Position numbers and translations under genes: made by a program
Part shown: in pieces, positions 6,880 through 14,658 of the stretch
Layout of the letters: every line of letters starts with the position of its first letter
Numbering within the stretch: the stretch's first letter is position 1
The notes under the pieces: model-generated
Told to the model about the DNA's origin: nothing
Databases searched by the model: none
What the model saw: only the letters and a program-made list of their open reading frames with translations
NCBI GenBank assembly: GCA_964625225.1
Contig: CAZVAR010000084.1
Location: 1-16,602 of the forward strand
Direction of reading: 5' to 3'
Source of the DNA: CAZVAR01 sp964625225
Lineage (GTDB): Bacteria > Pseudomonadota > Alphaproteobacteria > JAJUGE01
DNA length: 16,602 nucleotides

Positions 6880-8217
6880 GTGTCCTGGGAAAGCAAGGTC
6901 GTCTGGGCGGAGGGCATGTTCCTGCGCGCCCAGCATTTCCAGCAGCACGACCGCTATCTCGAGCGCCTCGTCCGTAGCCGCGTCGATGGGATTCGCCCTT
7001 ATGCCTGGGGATTGCGGGAGCTGCGGATCGACCAGGATCTGCTGCGGACCGGCAAATTCGCCGTCACCGCCTGCCGCGGAATCCTCGACGACGGCACGCC
7101 GTTCAGCGTGCCCGATGACGCCGATCCGCCGGCGCCGCTCGAGCTGACCGAGACGGTCCGCAATGCGATCGTCTATCTCGCCCTGCCGGTGCGACAGCCC
7201 GGAAGCACGGAATTCGGGTCGGCCGATGCGCCTGAGATTCTGACCCGTTACGCGACGGCCGAATATGAGGCGGTCGATTCGCTTGCCGGATCCGACAATG
7301 TCTCGCCGCTCCGGGTCGGCAAGCTCCGTTTGCGGTTCGCGCTGGAGAGTGAGGATCGCGCCGGGTACACCTGCCTTGCCCTGGCGCGGGTGGTGGAGGT
7401 CAGGGCCGACCGCCAGATCGTCCTCGACCAGCAATTCATTCCGCCCTGCCTGACCTGCCAGGCCTCTCCGGTGCTGAGCGGCTTTTTGGCCGAGCTTCAG
7501 GGACTCATCCACCACCGCGGGACGGCCCTGGCCGGACGCGTCAGCGATTCCGGCGGGCGGGGTGGCGTCGGGGAGATCGCCGATTTCCTGCTGCTGCAGG
7601 CGGTGAACCGGTACGAGCCGCTGCTCGGCCACTTCACGACGCTGCCCGAGCTCCATCCGGAGAGCTTCTACCGCGCCGCGATCGAGATGGCCGGTGAGTT
7701 CACGACCTTCACGGCCAAGACACGCCGGCCACCGGCCTTCCCGGCCTATCGGCACGAGGATCTGACCCGCACCTTCGCACCGGTGATGGCCGAGTTGCGG
7801 CAATCGCTGAGCGCGGTGCTCGAGCAGACTGCGATCCCGATTCCGCTTCAGCTCCGCAAGTACGGAATCCGCGTCGCGCCGATCACCGACCGCACGCTGT
7901 TGAGCACTGCGGGCTTCGTCCTCGCGGTGCGGGCCGACCTGCCGGCCGAGGCGCTCCGCCGGAACTTCCCGAACCAGGTCAAGATCGGGCCCGTCGAGCA
8001 GATCCGAGAGATCGTCGGCGCGGCCGTCTCGGGCATCCGGGTCCGCGCTCTCCCGGTCGCACCGCGGCAGATTCCGTACCATGCCGGGGCCGCCTATTTC
8101 GAACTCGACAAGGCCAGCCCGCTCTGGAAGCAGCTCGCCACTTCGGGCGGCTTCGCGATCTATCTCGCCGGTGAATTTCCGCAGATCGAGATGGAGTTCT
8201 GGGCGATCAGGGGGTGA
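6880..8217 (+). CDS. tssK: TssK, T6SS baseplate–membrane connector
   Basis: TssK trimers join the baseplate to the TssL/TssM membrane complex, and a phage receptor-binding-protein-like fold underlies the family. The protein is 445 residues, the normal TssK length. The start is GTG 6880, giving the family N-terminus (M)SWESKVVWAEGMFLRAQHFQQHDRYLE, with AGGG about 7 nt upstream. Other typical segments are LLQAVNRYEPLLGHF, HPESFYRAAIEMAGEF, ELRQSLSAVLEQ and a C-terminal PYHAGAAYFELDKASPLWKQL followed by GEFPQIEMEFWAIRG. No membrane segment is present, as expected. Its stop codon lies within the Shine-Dalgarno region of tssL, so the two are probably translationally coupled. Confidence 0.97.
   Translation: MSWESKVVWAEGMFLRAQHFQQHDRYLERLVRSRVDGIRPYAWGLRELRIDQDLLRTGKFAVTACRGILDDGTPFSVPDDADPPAPLELTETVRNAIVYLALPVRQPGSTEFGSADAPEILTRYATAEYEAVDSLAGSDNVSPLRVGKLRLRFALESEDRAGYTCLALARVVEVRADRQIVLDQQFIPPCLTCQASPVLSGFLAELQGLIHHRGTALAGRVSDSGGRGGVGEIADFLLLQAVNRYEPLLGHFTTLPELHPESFYRAAIEMAGEFTTFTAKTRRPPAFPAYRHEDLTRTFAPVMAELRQSLSAVLEQTAIPIPLQLRKYGIRVAPITDRTLLSTAGFVLAVRADLPAEALRRNFPNQVKIGPVEQIREIVGAAVSGIRVRALPVAPRQIPYHAGAAYFELDKASPLWKQLATSGGFAIYLAGEFPQIEMEFWAIRG
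8209..8214 (+). promoter_or_regulatory. Ribosome-binding site of tssL, inside the tssK end
   Basis: AGGGGG lies 8 nt before ATG 8223 and is followed by the tssK TGA (8215-8217). It favours ATG 8223 over the overlapping in-frame GTG 8214. The same AGGGGGTGA + 5 nt + ATG arrangement precedes hcp. Confidence 0.6.
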
Positions 8218-8222
8218 ACGCC

Positions 8223-9581
8223 ATGGACCGCGACGATCCCTTCGCCACGGTCACCGACAGCGACAGGACGGTGATCCGGCCCCGCCCGGGCGGGCGCATG
8301 CCCGCAGCGACCCCCGGGCCGCGGGCGGAAGCGCCCGCGGCCGCGGCGCCCCGGCCACCCGCGGCGCGGTCCGACCTGCCGGGCGGCCGGCTCGATCTGA
8401 CCTTCGCGGCGGCGAATCCGCTGGTCCGTGCCGCGGGCCCGTTGCTCGCCTTGACCTCCCGCCTGCGCAGCACGCCCGCGGTGCCCGACCTCGAGGCGCT
8501 TCGGGAACGGACCATCCGCGAGTTCAGGGACTTCGAGGCGCGAGCCATGGGGGAGGGCGTGACCCCGGAGGAGTTGCGGGAGGGCCGGTACGCCCTCGCC
8601 GCGACGATCGACGATATCGCACAGAACACCCCCTGGGGTGGCCACGGCGCCTGGGCGCGCAAGAGCATGGTCAACGTCTTCAACCGGGAGACCTTCGGCG
8701 GCGAGCGGTTCTTCGAGTTGTTGGACCATGTCCGGCGCGACCCCGCGCGTAACCTGAACCTGCTCGAACTGATGTATCTCTGTCTCGCGCTCGGGTTCGA
8801 GGGGCGGTATCGCCTCGCGGCACGCGGCGCGAGCGAGCTGAACCGCATCCGCGACGACGTGTATCGCGCCATCCGCAACCAGCGCGGTGAGTTCGAGCGG
8901 GAACTCTCGCCGCATTGGCGCGGCGTGGCTGCGGCGCACACGCCGTTGCGCCGCTATCTGCCGGTGTGGATGCTCTGTCTCATCTGCGCCGGGCTGCTGT
9001 TTCTGATCTTCTCGGTCTTCCTCTTCCTGTTGATCAATGCGCGAGAGCCGGCGCTTGCCGCGCTGGGCAAGATCCCGCCCGCTGCCGCCGAGATCGTGCG
9101 GCCTCCGGCACCGCGACCCGTCGCCCCTGCACCGCCGCCGGAGAATGCGGCGCTCGAGCGGCTTCGTGCCTTTCTCGCGCCCGAAATCGCGCAGAGGCTC
9201 GTCGAGGTCCTGCCCGACGGCCATGCGACCAAGATCCGCATCCTGGATTCTGGCATGTTCGCCTCCGGAAGCGCAGAGGTGCAGCCGAAGTCCCGGGGAT
9301 TGTTGATGCGGATCGGCGATGCCCTCCGCGAGGAGCCCGGCCGGATCCTGGTGACCGGTCACACCGATAACGTACCCATTCGCCGCTCGCTGCGGTTCCC
9401 CTCCAATCTCGAACTGTCGCTGGCCCGAGCGGAGGCGGTGCAGGCGGCGATCGGGGCGCGGCTGGGTGACCCGTCCCGGATGACCGCGGAAGGCCGTGCC
9501 GACACCGAGCCGCTGGTTCCGAACGACACCGCCGAGAATCGGGCGCGGAACCGGCGGGTCGACATCGAGCTCTTCCGGTAG
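8223..9581 (+). CDS. tssL: TssL (DotU/IcmH) with C-terminal OmpA-like domain
   Basis: TssL is an inner-membrane component of the T6SS membrane complex and contacts TssK and TssM. The protein is 452 residues in four parts. First is a disordered cytoplasmic tail with DRTVIRPRPGG at 14-24. Next is a cytoplasmic DotU-type helical domain (about 60-240, with LREGRYALAATIDD, TPWGGHGAWARKSM and ELMYLCLALGFEGRY). One membrane anchor follows (about 246-272). Last is a periplasmic OmpA-like peptidoglycan-binding domain (about 341-452) with TGHTDN (378-383) and NRARNRRVDIEL at the end. The OmpA part makes it an extended TssL that can grip the cell wall itself. The tail threonine (Thr16) resembles the PpkA target site reported for TssL of Agrobacterium tumefaciens. 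ATG 8223 is preferred on Shine-Dalgarno and N-terminal similarity. It lies 12 nt before tssM. Confidence 0.97.
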   Translation: MDRDDPFATVTDSDRTVIRPRPGGRMPAATPGPRAEAPAAAAPRPPAARSDLPGGRLDLTFAAANPLVRAAGPLLALTSRLRSTPAVPDLEALRERTIREFRDFEARAMGEGVTPEELREGRYALAATIDDIAQNTPWGGHGAWARKSMVNVFNRETFGGERFFELLDHVRRDPARNLNLLELMYLCLALGFEGRYRLAARGASELNRIRDDVYRAIRNQRGEFERELSPHWRGVAAAHTPLRRYLPVWMLCLICAGLLFLIFSVFLFLLINAREPALAALGKIPPAAAEIVRPPAPRPVAPAPPPENAALERLRAFLAPEIAQRLVEVLPDGHATKIRILDSGMFASGSAEVQPKSRGLLMRIGDALREEPGRILVTGHTDNVPIRRSLRFPSNLELSLARAEAVQAAIGARLGDPSRMTAEGRADTEPLVPNDTAENRARNRRVDIELFR

Positions 9582-9593
9582 CGGGACGGTTCC

Positions 9594-12500
9594 ATGGCAG
9601 GGCGTATTCTCGGGATTCTCAGGGCCCGCTGGTTCGTTACGCTGAACGGCGCGGTCATTCTCTCGCTGCTGATCTGGTTCGTGGGACCGCTGCTGGCGCT
9701 CGACATCCGCGCGCCGGAGCCGCCGCTGCGACCGTTCGAGTCGGGTCTGGTCCGGACGGTTCTGATTGCCGTCGTCTTCCTCGTCTGGGGGCTGCTGAAC
9801 GTCCGGATCGAGCTGAAGCGGAAGCAGAGTGAGCGGGCGCTCGAGCAGGGCTTGACCGAAGCGGCCGCCGCTGCCGACGACACGGCGCCGGCCGAGGAGG
9901 TCGCGATCCTGAAGGAGCGGCTCGAGACTGCGCTCGACCTGCTCAGGCGTTCGGCCGTCGGCCGCAAGGCGGGCCGACATTACCTGTACCAGCTCCCCTG
10001 GTACGTCATCATCGGCCCGCCGGGGTCGGGGAAGACGACCGCCCTGGTGAACTCCGGCCTGCGCTTCCCGCTTGCCGAGCAGGGGGCGGCGGAGCCTGTG
10101 CGCGGGGTCGGCGGAACGCGTCATTGCGACTGGTGGTTCTCGGACGAGGCGGTCCTCCTCGACACTGCGGGGCGCTACACCACGCAGGACAGCAACCGGG
10201 CGGTCGACAGCGCCGGATGGGTCGGCTTTCTGGGCCTGCTGAAGGGAGCGCGGCCGCGCCAGCCGATCAATGGTGCGATCGTTGCGATCAGCCTGGCCGA
10301 GCTTGCATCGCTCGGTGAGGCCGAGGTGATGGCGCACGCACGGGCCGTCAAGCAGCGCCTGCGCGAGCTGCGAGACGAGCTCGGCGTTCGCTTCCCGATC
10401 TACGTGCTGTTCACCAAGGCCGATCTGATCGCCGGTTTCGTGGAGTTCTTCGACGACCTCGACCGCGAGGAGCGCGAGCAGGTCTGGGGCTTCACCTTCG
10501 AACTGGACGACGGCACGGCAGACGGTGGCGCCGTCGCCGATTTCGGGCGCGAGTACGACGCCCTGATCGAGCGGCTCGACGCCCGTGCCATCGAGCGGAT
10601 GCATCAAGAGGTCGATATCGAGCGCCGGAGCCTGATCTTCGGCTTCCCGGCGCAGATGGCCTCGCTCAAACCGGTGGCGGAACGGTTCCTGACCGAGATT
10701 TTCCGACCCAGCCGTCTCGAGCCCCGTCTCCTGCTGCGCGGCGTCTACTTCGCGAGCGGTACGCAGGAGGGTACCCCGATCGACCGGCTGATGGGCGCGA
10801 TGGCCGCCAGCTTCGGGCTCGACCGCCAGCGTCTGTCGGCATTCCGCGGCCGCGGTCGCAGCTACTTCATCAACCGGATGCTGCGCGGCGTCGTCTTCGC
10901 GGAGGCCGGGCTGGTCAACTCGAATCGGCGTGTGGAAGCGCGGCAGCGTGGAATTTGGTATGGCGCGGCGGCGGCGATGCTGGCGCTCCTGGTGGCCGCA
11001 TCGGTCGCTTGGTTCGTGAGTTACCGCGGCAACCGCGCCCTGATCGCCGAGGCGGAGGCGGGTGTTGCCGAATTCAACGCCCGGGCCGAGGCGTTGCCGG
11101 CCGTGCGTCCCGAGACGCCCGGTCTGCGCGACGTGCTTCCGGCGCTCGACATCCTGCGCGAACTGCCGGCCGGCTACGAGGCCCGTGAGGCGGTGATCCC
11201 GACCGGTATGACCTTCGGGCTGTATCAGGGCGACGCCATAGGTTCGCAGGCGGTCGCGGCCTATTACCGGGCCCTCAATGGGCTGCTGCGTCCGCGTCTG
11301 ATGGCCCGGCTGGAACAGCAGATCCGGGTCAATACCGGCCGGCCCGACTACCTGTTCGAGGCGCTCAAGGTGTACCTGATGCTGGCCGGCGAAGGCAGTC
11401 TGGACAAGGATCTGGTTCGGCAGTGGATGCAGTTGGACTGGGCCCAGGCCTTCCCGGGCGATGCCTCGGAGGATCAGGAGACGCGCGAAGCGCTGACGCG
11501 CCATCTCGGAGCGATGCTCGAGCGGTTGACCGGCAGCGTGGCCTACGACGCGGCATTGGTCGAGCATGCGCGCCTGCTTCTAAGCCGTACGCCGCTCCCG
11601 GAGCGGGCCTATGCGCTGATCCGTCAGACCGAGGCCGTACGATCGCTGCCGGTGTGGCGCCTCGACCACGCGGCCGGGCCCGGGGCGGAGCAGGTGTTGC
11701 GCCGTCATTCCGGGCAACCCCTGTCCGAGGGCGTACCCGGTCTTTATACGATTGAAGGCTATTACCGGGCATTCCGCCCCGCTCTGGCCAACGTGATCCA
11801 CGCGGTCGCGTCCGAAAGCTGGGTGCTCGGTGCGCACAGCCAAGTGTCGTTGAATCCGGCCGAACTGTCGCGGCTGCAGCAGAGCATCCTCGATCTCTAC
11901 CTCGACGACTATATCCGCCACTGGCAGGGGCTGTTGAGCGACCTTGCGGTGCCGCCTCTCCGCAACCTTGCGGAAGGGGCCGACTTTCTGAACATCGCAT
12001 CGAGCGCGGGGTCGCCGTTGCGGCGCGCGCTGGTCGAGGTCGCACGGCAGACCGCTCTCTCCCGGCGCCCGGAGGACACGGCCACGGATCTTGCGGGGAA
12101 GGCCGCGGAAATGGCCGGGGGCAAGGCGGCACAGACGTTCGACGCGACCGGCAGACTGGCCGGGATCGTCGGCGCCGCCGCACCGGCGCCGGCGGCCGCT
12201 CCGGAGGCCCGCGTCGACGCCGCGTTCCTGCAGTTGCACCAGTTCGTCGGCGAGGAGGGCGCCGGCCCGGCGCCGATCGACGACGCGTTCCGCGCGATGG
12301 ACGGGCTCTATCAGTCCGTGAGCGCGCTGGCGACGGCGGCGCCCGGTGCAGCGGCCGCGCCGATGCCGGGTGGCGGCGTGCCGAAGCTGCGCGTCGATCC
12401 CTCCTGGCCGGAGCCGGTCACGCGCCTGCTGAACCAGATCCAGGAAGAGACCGCGGAGCTGACTGCCGGCGGGGCGCGCTCGCAGATCAATGCGATCTGG

Positions 12501-13181
12501 AAGTCGGAGGTCCTTCCGGCGTGCCTGAGGGCGATCGAGGGCCGCTACCCGTTCGACCGCGGCAGCCCGCGCGACGTGCCGATCGACGACTTCGTTCGAG
12601 TTTTCGCGCCGGGCGGCCTGCTCGACGCTTTCTTCGACACGCATCTTCGGGCGCTGGTGGACACGACGGGCGCGAACTGGCGCTGGCGGACGGTCGACAA
12701 TGTCAGCGTCGGCCGGTCCGCTTCGGCGCTGGCCCAACTGCAGCGCGCCGCAGTGATCCGGCAGGCTTTCTTCCCGACCGGCGGGGCACAGCCCGCGGTC
12801 CGGTTCGTGGTCAACCCGGAACATCTCGACCCGGAATCGCGTGAGGTTCTGCTCCAGATCGACGGTCAGACCGCGTCGCACGGCCAGGTCGGCGTGCCGC
12901 GACAGTTCCAGCTTCAATGGCCCGGGCCGGGACCCGGCGAAGCACGGATCACCTTCCTGCCTCCACCGGCCGTCGGCTCGGGCGACGTCGCCATCCGCAG
13001 CCCCTGGGCGCTGTTCCGGCTGCTCGACCAGTCGCAGGTCGAGCAGCAGGCATCCGACCTGTTCCGGGTGACCTTTGCCGCGGGCGGGCGCCGCGCCACC
13101 TTCAGCCTGAGGGCCGGAAGCGTGCTGAACCCGTTCTCCTTGCGGGAACTCGCGAGCTTCCGATGCCCGCCGAGCCTCTGA
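9594..13181 (+). CDS. tssM: TssM (IcmF), T6SS membrane-complex protein
   Basis: TssM spans the inner membrane and extends through the periplasm, forming the channel scaffold with TssL. At 1195 residues it has the usual family length. Membrane segments are predicted at about 14-36, 52-69 and 456-478, so residues 70-455 form the cytoplasmic NTPase-like domain and the rest is periplasmic. The Walker A motif GPPGSGKT is intact (residues 141-148; nt 10014-10037), followed by a CDWWFSDEAVLLDTAGRY Walker B/switch-like segment. Whether ATP binding matters varies among species. The periplasmic part holds the ImcF-related helical region and a C-terminal beta-rich domain (about 1060-1195, with LQWPGPGPGEARITF). 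A Pro/Ala/Gly-rich stretch (about 855-930) is a likely flexible linker. Its 3' end overlaps tagF by 19 bp. Confidence 0.97.
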   Translation: MAGRILGILRARWFVTLNGAVILSLLIWFVGPLLALDIRAPEPPLRPFESGLVRTVLIAVVFLVWGLLNVRIELKRKQSERALEQGLTEAAAAADDTAPAEEVAILKERLETALDLLRRSAVGRKAGRHYLYQLPWYVIIGPPGSGKTTALVNSGLRFPLAEQGAAEPVRGVGGTRHCDWWFSDEAVLLDTAGRYTTQDSNRAVDSAGWVGFLGLLKGARPRQPINGAIVAISLAELASLGEAEVMAHARAVKQRLRELRDELGVRFPIYVLFTKADLIAGFVEFFDDLDREEREQVWGFTFELDDGTADGGAVADFGREYDALIERLDARAIERMHQEVDIERRSLIFGFPAQMASLKPVAERFLTEIFRPSRLEPRLLLRGVYFASGTQEGTPIDRLMGAMAASFGLDRQRLSAFRGRGRSYFINRMLRGVVFAEAGLVNSNRRVEARQRGIWYGAAAAMLALLVAASVAWFVSYRGNRALIAEAEAGVAEFNARAEALPAVRPETPGLRDVLPALDILRELPAGYEAREAVIPTGMTFGLYQGDAIGSQAVAAYYRALNGLLRPRLMARLEQQIRVNTGRPDYLFEALKVYLMLAGEGSLDKDLVRQWMQLDWAQAFPGDASEDQETREALTRHLGAMLERLTGSVAYDAALVEHARLLLSRTPLPERAYALIRQTEAVRSLPVWRLDHAAGPGAEQVLRRHSGQPLSEGVPGLYTIEGYYRAFRPALANVIHAVASESWVLGAHSQVSLNPAELSRLQQSILDLYLDDYIRHWQGLLSDLAVPPLRNLAEGADFLNIASSAGSPLRRALVEVARQTALSRRPEDTATDLAGKAAEMAGGKAAQTFDATGRLAGIVGAAAPAPAAAPEARVDAAFLQLHQFVGEEGAGPAPIDDAFRAMDGLYQSVSALATAAPGAAAAPMPGGGVPKLRVDPSWPEPVTRLLNQIQEETAELTAGGARSQINAIWKSEVLPACLRAIEGRYPFDRGSPRDVPIDDFVRVFAPGGLLDAFFDTHLRALVDTTGANWRWRTVDNVSVGRSASALAQLQRAAVIRQAFFPTGGAQPAVRFVVNPEHLDPESREVLLQIDGQTASHGQVGVPRQFQLQWPGPGPGEARITFLPPPAVGSGDVAIRSPWALFRLLDQSQVEQQASDLFRVTFAAGGRRATFSLRAGSVLNPFSLRELASFRCPPSL

Positions 13182-13933
13182 ACGGGCAGCCCGCCGGCTT
13201 CTTCGGCAAGCTCCCCGCGCGCGGCGATTTCGTCACGCGACGGCTGACGCGCGCGTTCGTCGATGCTTGGGACGCCTGGCTCCAGGAGGCGATGACGGCC
13301 AGCCGGGAAGCGTTGGGAGAGGGCTGGCTCGACCTCTACCTGACCGCGCCGATCTGGCGCTTTGCGCTCGCGCCCGGTGTTTGCGCACCGGATGGGATCG
13401 CCGGGGTGCTGATGCCGAGTGTGGACAGCGTCGGCCGGTACTATCCGCTGACGATCGCGCAATCGACCGGGGCCGCGCCGCCCACGGCATTGTTGGCCGA
13501 GCCGGTCGCCGGCTGGTTCGAAGCGGCCGAGGAGGTCGCGCTGTCGGCGCTGGCCGACGCATTCGATTTCGATGGGTTCGACCGTGACGTGGGGGCGTTG
13601 GGCATGCCCGCCCCGGCGGTCGCCCCGACCTCCCTGGCCGCCGGCCGGGATGTGGAGGAGCATCGCAGCACGGGGGTGGGGTGGCAGCTCACCGGGACCC
13701 CCGCCGAGGCGGCCCGGCGGTTCCTGCACGTCGTACTGAGGGGGCGGCACGGCGCGTACGGGCTCTGGTGGAGCGCCGGCTCCGAGCGGGTCGAGCCGTC
13801 GCTTCTCGTCAGCCGGGGCATGCCGCCGCCCGCCGGGTTCGCTGCGTTCCTGGACGGCGCCTGGCAGGCGCATGGCTGGTGGGGAGAGGAGGGCATCGTT
13901 CGCGACTTCGTCTCGCCGGGGGCCGCGCCGTGA
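13163..13933 (+). CDS. tagF: TagF (ImpM family), T6SS post-translational repressor
   Basis: TagF holds the T6SS off at the protein level, in studied species by sequestering the FHA protein. The 256-residue product has the family N-terminus GFFGKLPARGDFVTRRLTRAFVDAWDAWLQ (residues 12-41), then TAPIWRFALAPGVC, GVLMPSVDSVGRYYPLTI and a C-terminal SLLVSRGMPP region. ATG 13163 lies inside the tssM end in another reading frame. The open frame runs further upstream, but that part is a shadow of tssM and the family N-terminus fits ATG 13163. Its TGA overlaps the GTG of pppA (GTGA). In Agrobacterium TagF and PppA are fused in one protein; here they are separate but adjacent in the same order. Confidence 0.93.
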   Translation: MPAEPLNGQPAGFFGKLPARGDFVTRRLTRAFVDAWDAWLQEAMTASREALGEGWLDLYLTAPIWRFALAPGVCAPDGIAGVLMPSVDSVGRYYPLTIAQSTGAAPPTALLAEPVAGWFEAAEEVALSALADAFDFDGFDRDVGALGMPAPAVAPTSLAAGRDVEEHRSTGVGWQLTGTPAEAARRFLHVVLRGRHGAYGLWWSAGSERVEPSLLVSRGMPPPAGFAAFLDGAWQAHGWWGEEGIVRDFVSPGAAP

Positions 13934-14658
13934 CCGTCGGCCGGTGCATGTCGGCCGCGTGCAGCGACGTGGGGCGGGTGCGCGCCGTCAACGAGGACTC
14001 GTTCCTGGACCGGCCGGACATCGGATTGTGGGTGGTCGCCGACGGCATGGGAGGGCACCAGGCGGGGGATGTCGCCAGCCGCCTGATCGTGGAGGAGCTG
14101 GACCGGATCCGTCGGCCGACCCACGGCCCCGCCCTCATGGCCGAGGTCAAGGCCCGGATTCGACGCGTCAATCACTTGCTGCTGGAGGAGGCGCGGTCCC
14201 GGGGTCCCGACGCTGTGGTCGCTTCGACCGTGGTCGGGCTCCTGATGATCGACGGCTTCTTCGGATGCTTCTGGGCCGGCGACAGTCGCCTCTATCTCTA
14301 TCGCGGCGGCCGCCTGACCCAGCTCACCCGCGACCACAGCTATGTGCAGGATCTGGTCGATGCCGGAGTCCTGACGCCGGAGCAGGCGGAGCGGCATCCG
14401 CAGGGAAACGTCGTCACCCGCGCGGTCGGCGCCGAGGCGGATCTCCGCCTCGACCTGAAGCAGGGACGGTCGTTCGCAAACGACGTGTTCCTCCTGTGCA
14501 GTGACGGCCTGACCCGACCCGTCGACCCCGACTCGATCACCGCCATCCTGAGCCGCGTGCCGCTGGCCGAGTCCGCCCGGGCTCTGGTCGACGCAGCGCT
14601 GGAGCGCGGTGCGCCGGATAATGTGACCGCCGTTGTCGTGAAGAACGTGTCCGGATGA
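13930..14658 (+). CDS. pppA: PppA, PP2C-type Ser/Thr phosphatase of the T6SS
   Basis: PppA reverses PpkA phosphorylation and so switches the secretion system off. The 242-residue protein is a complete bacterial PP2C (Stp-like) domain with its metal-binding motifs: NED at 21-23, VADGMGGH at 36-43, GDSR with Asp118, SDGLT with Asp192, and DN at 230-231 followed by VTAVVV. No membrane segment is present. GTG 13930 is chosen because it overlaps the tagF stop (GTGA), has a GGGGG run about 8 nt upstream and supplies the first beta strand. ATG 13948, 6 codons later, is the alternative. The stop overlaps the ppkA start (ATGA), so phosphatase and kinase are probably translationally coupled. Confidence 0.94.
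   Translation: MTVGRCMSAACSDVGRVRAVNEDSFLDRPDIGLWVVADGMGGHQAGDVASRLIVEELDRIRRPTHGPALMAEVKARIRRVNHLLLEEARSRGPDAVVASTVVGLLMIDGFFGCFWAGDSRLYLYRGGRLTQLTRDHSYVQDLVDAGVLTPEQAERHPQGNVVTRAVGAEADLRLDLKQGRSFANDVFLLCSDGLTRPVDPDSITAILSRVPLAESARALVDAALERGAPDNVTAVVVKNVSG

Noticed and set aside
8214..8222. GTG 8214 as the tssL start
   Set aside because: It would sit on its own Shine-Dalgarno. ATG 8223 has AGGGGG at 8-nt spacing and gives a typical TssL N-terminus. The GTGA overlap with the tssK stop keeps it possible.
8160..11567. Minus-strand open frame of 1135 codons across tssL and tssM
   Set aside because: It mirrors codons of clearly recognised plus-strand genes in GC-rich DNA. The translation is rich in Arg, Gln, Gly and His with no domain, and it spans gene boundaries.
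12917..13162. Upstream extension of the tagF open frame into tssM
   Set aside because: The added residues are a frame shadow of the conserved TssM C-terminus, and the TagF family N-terminus starts at ATG 13163.
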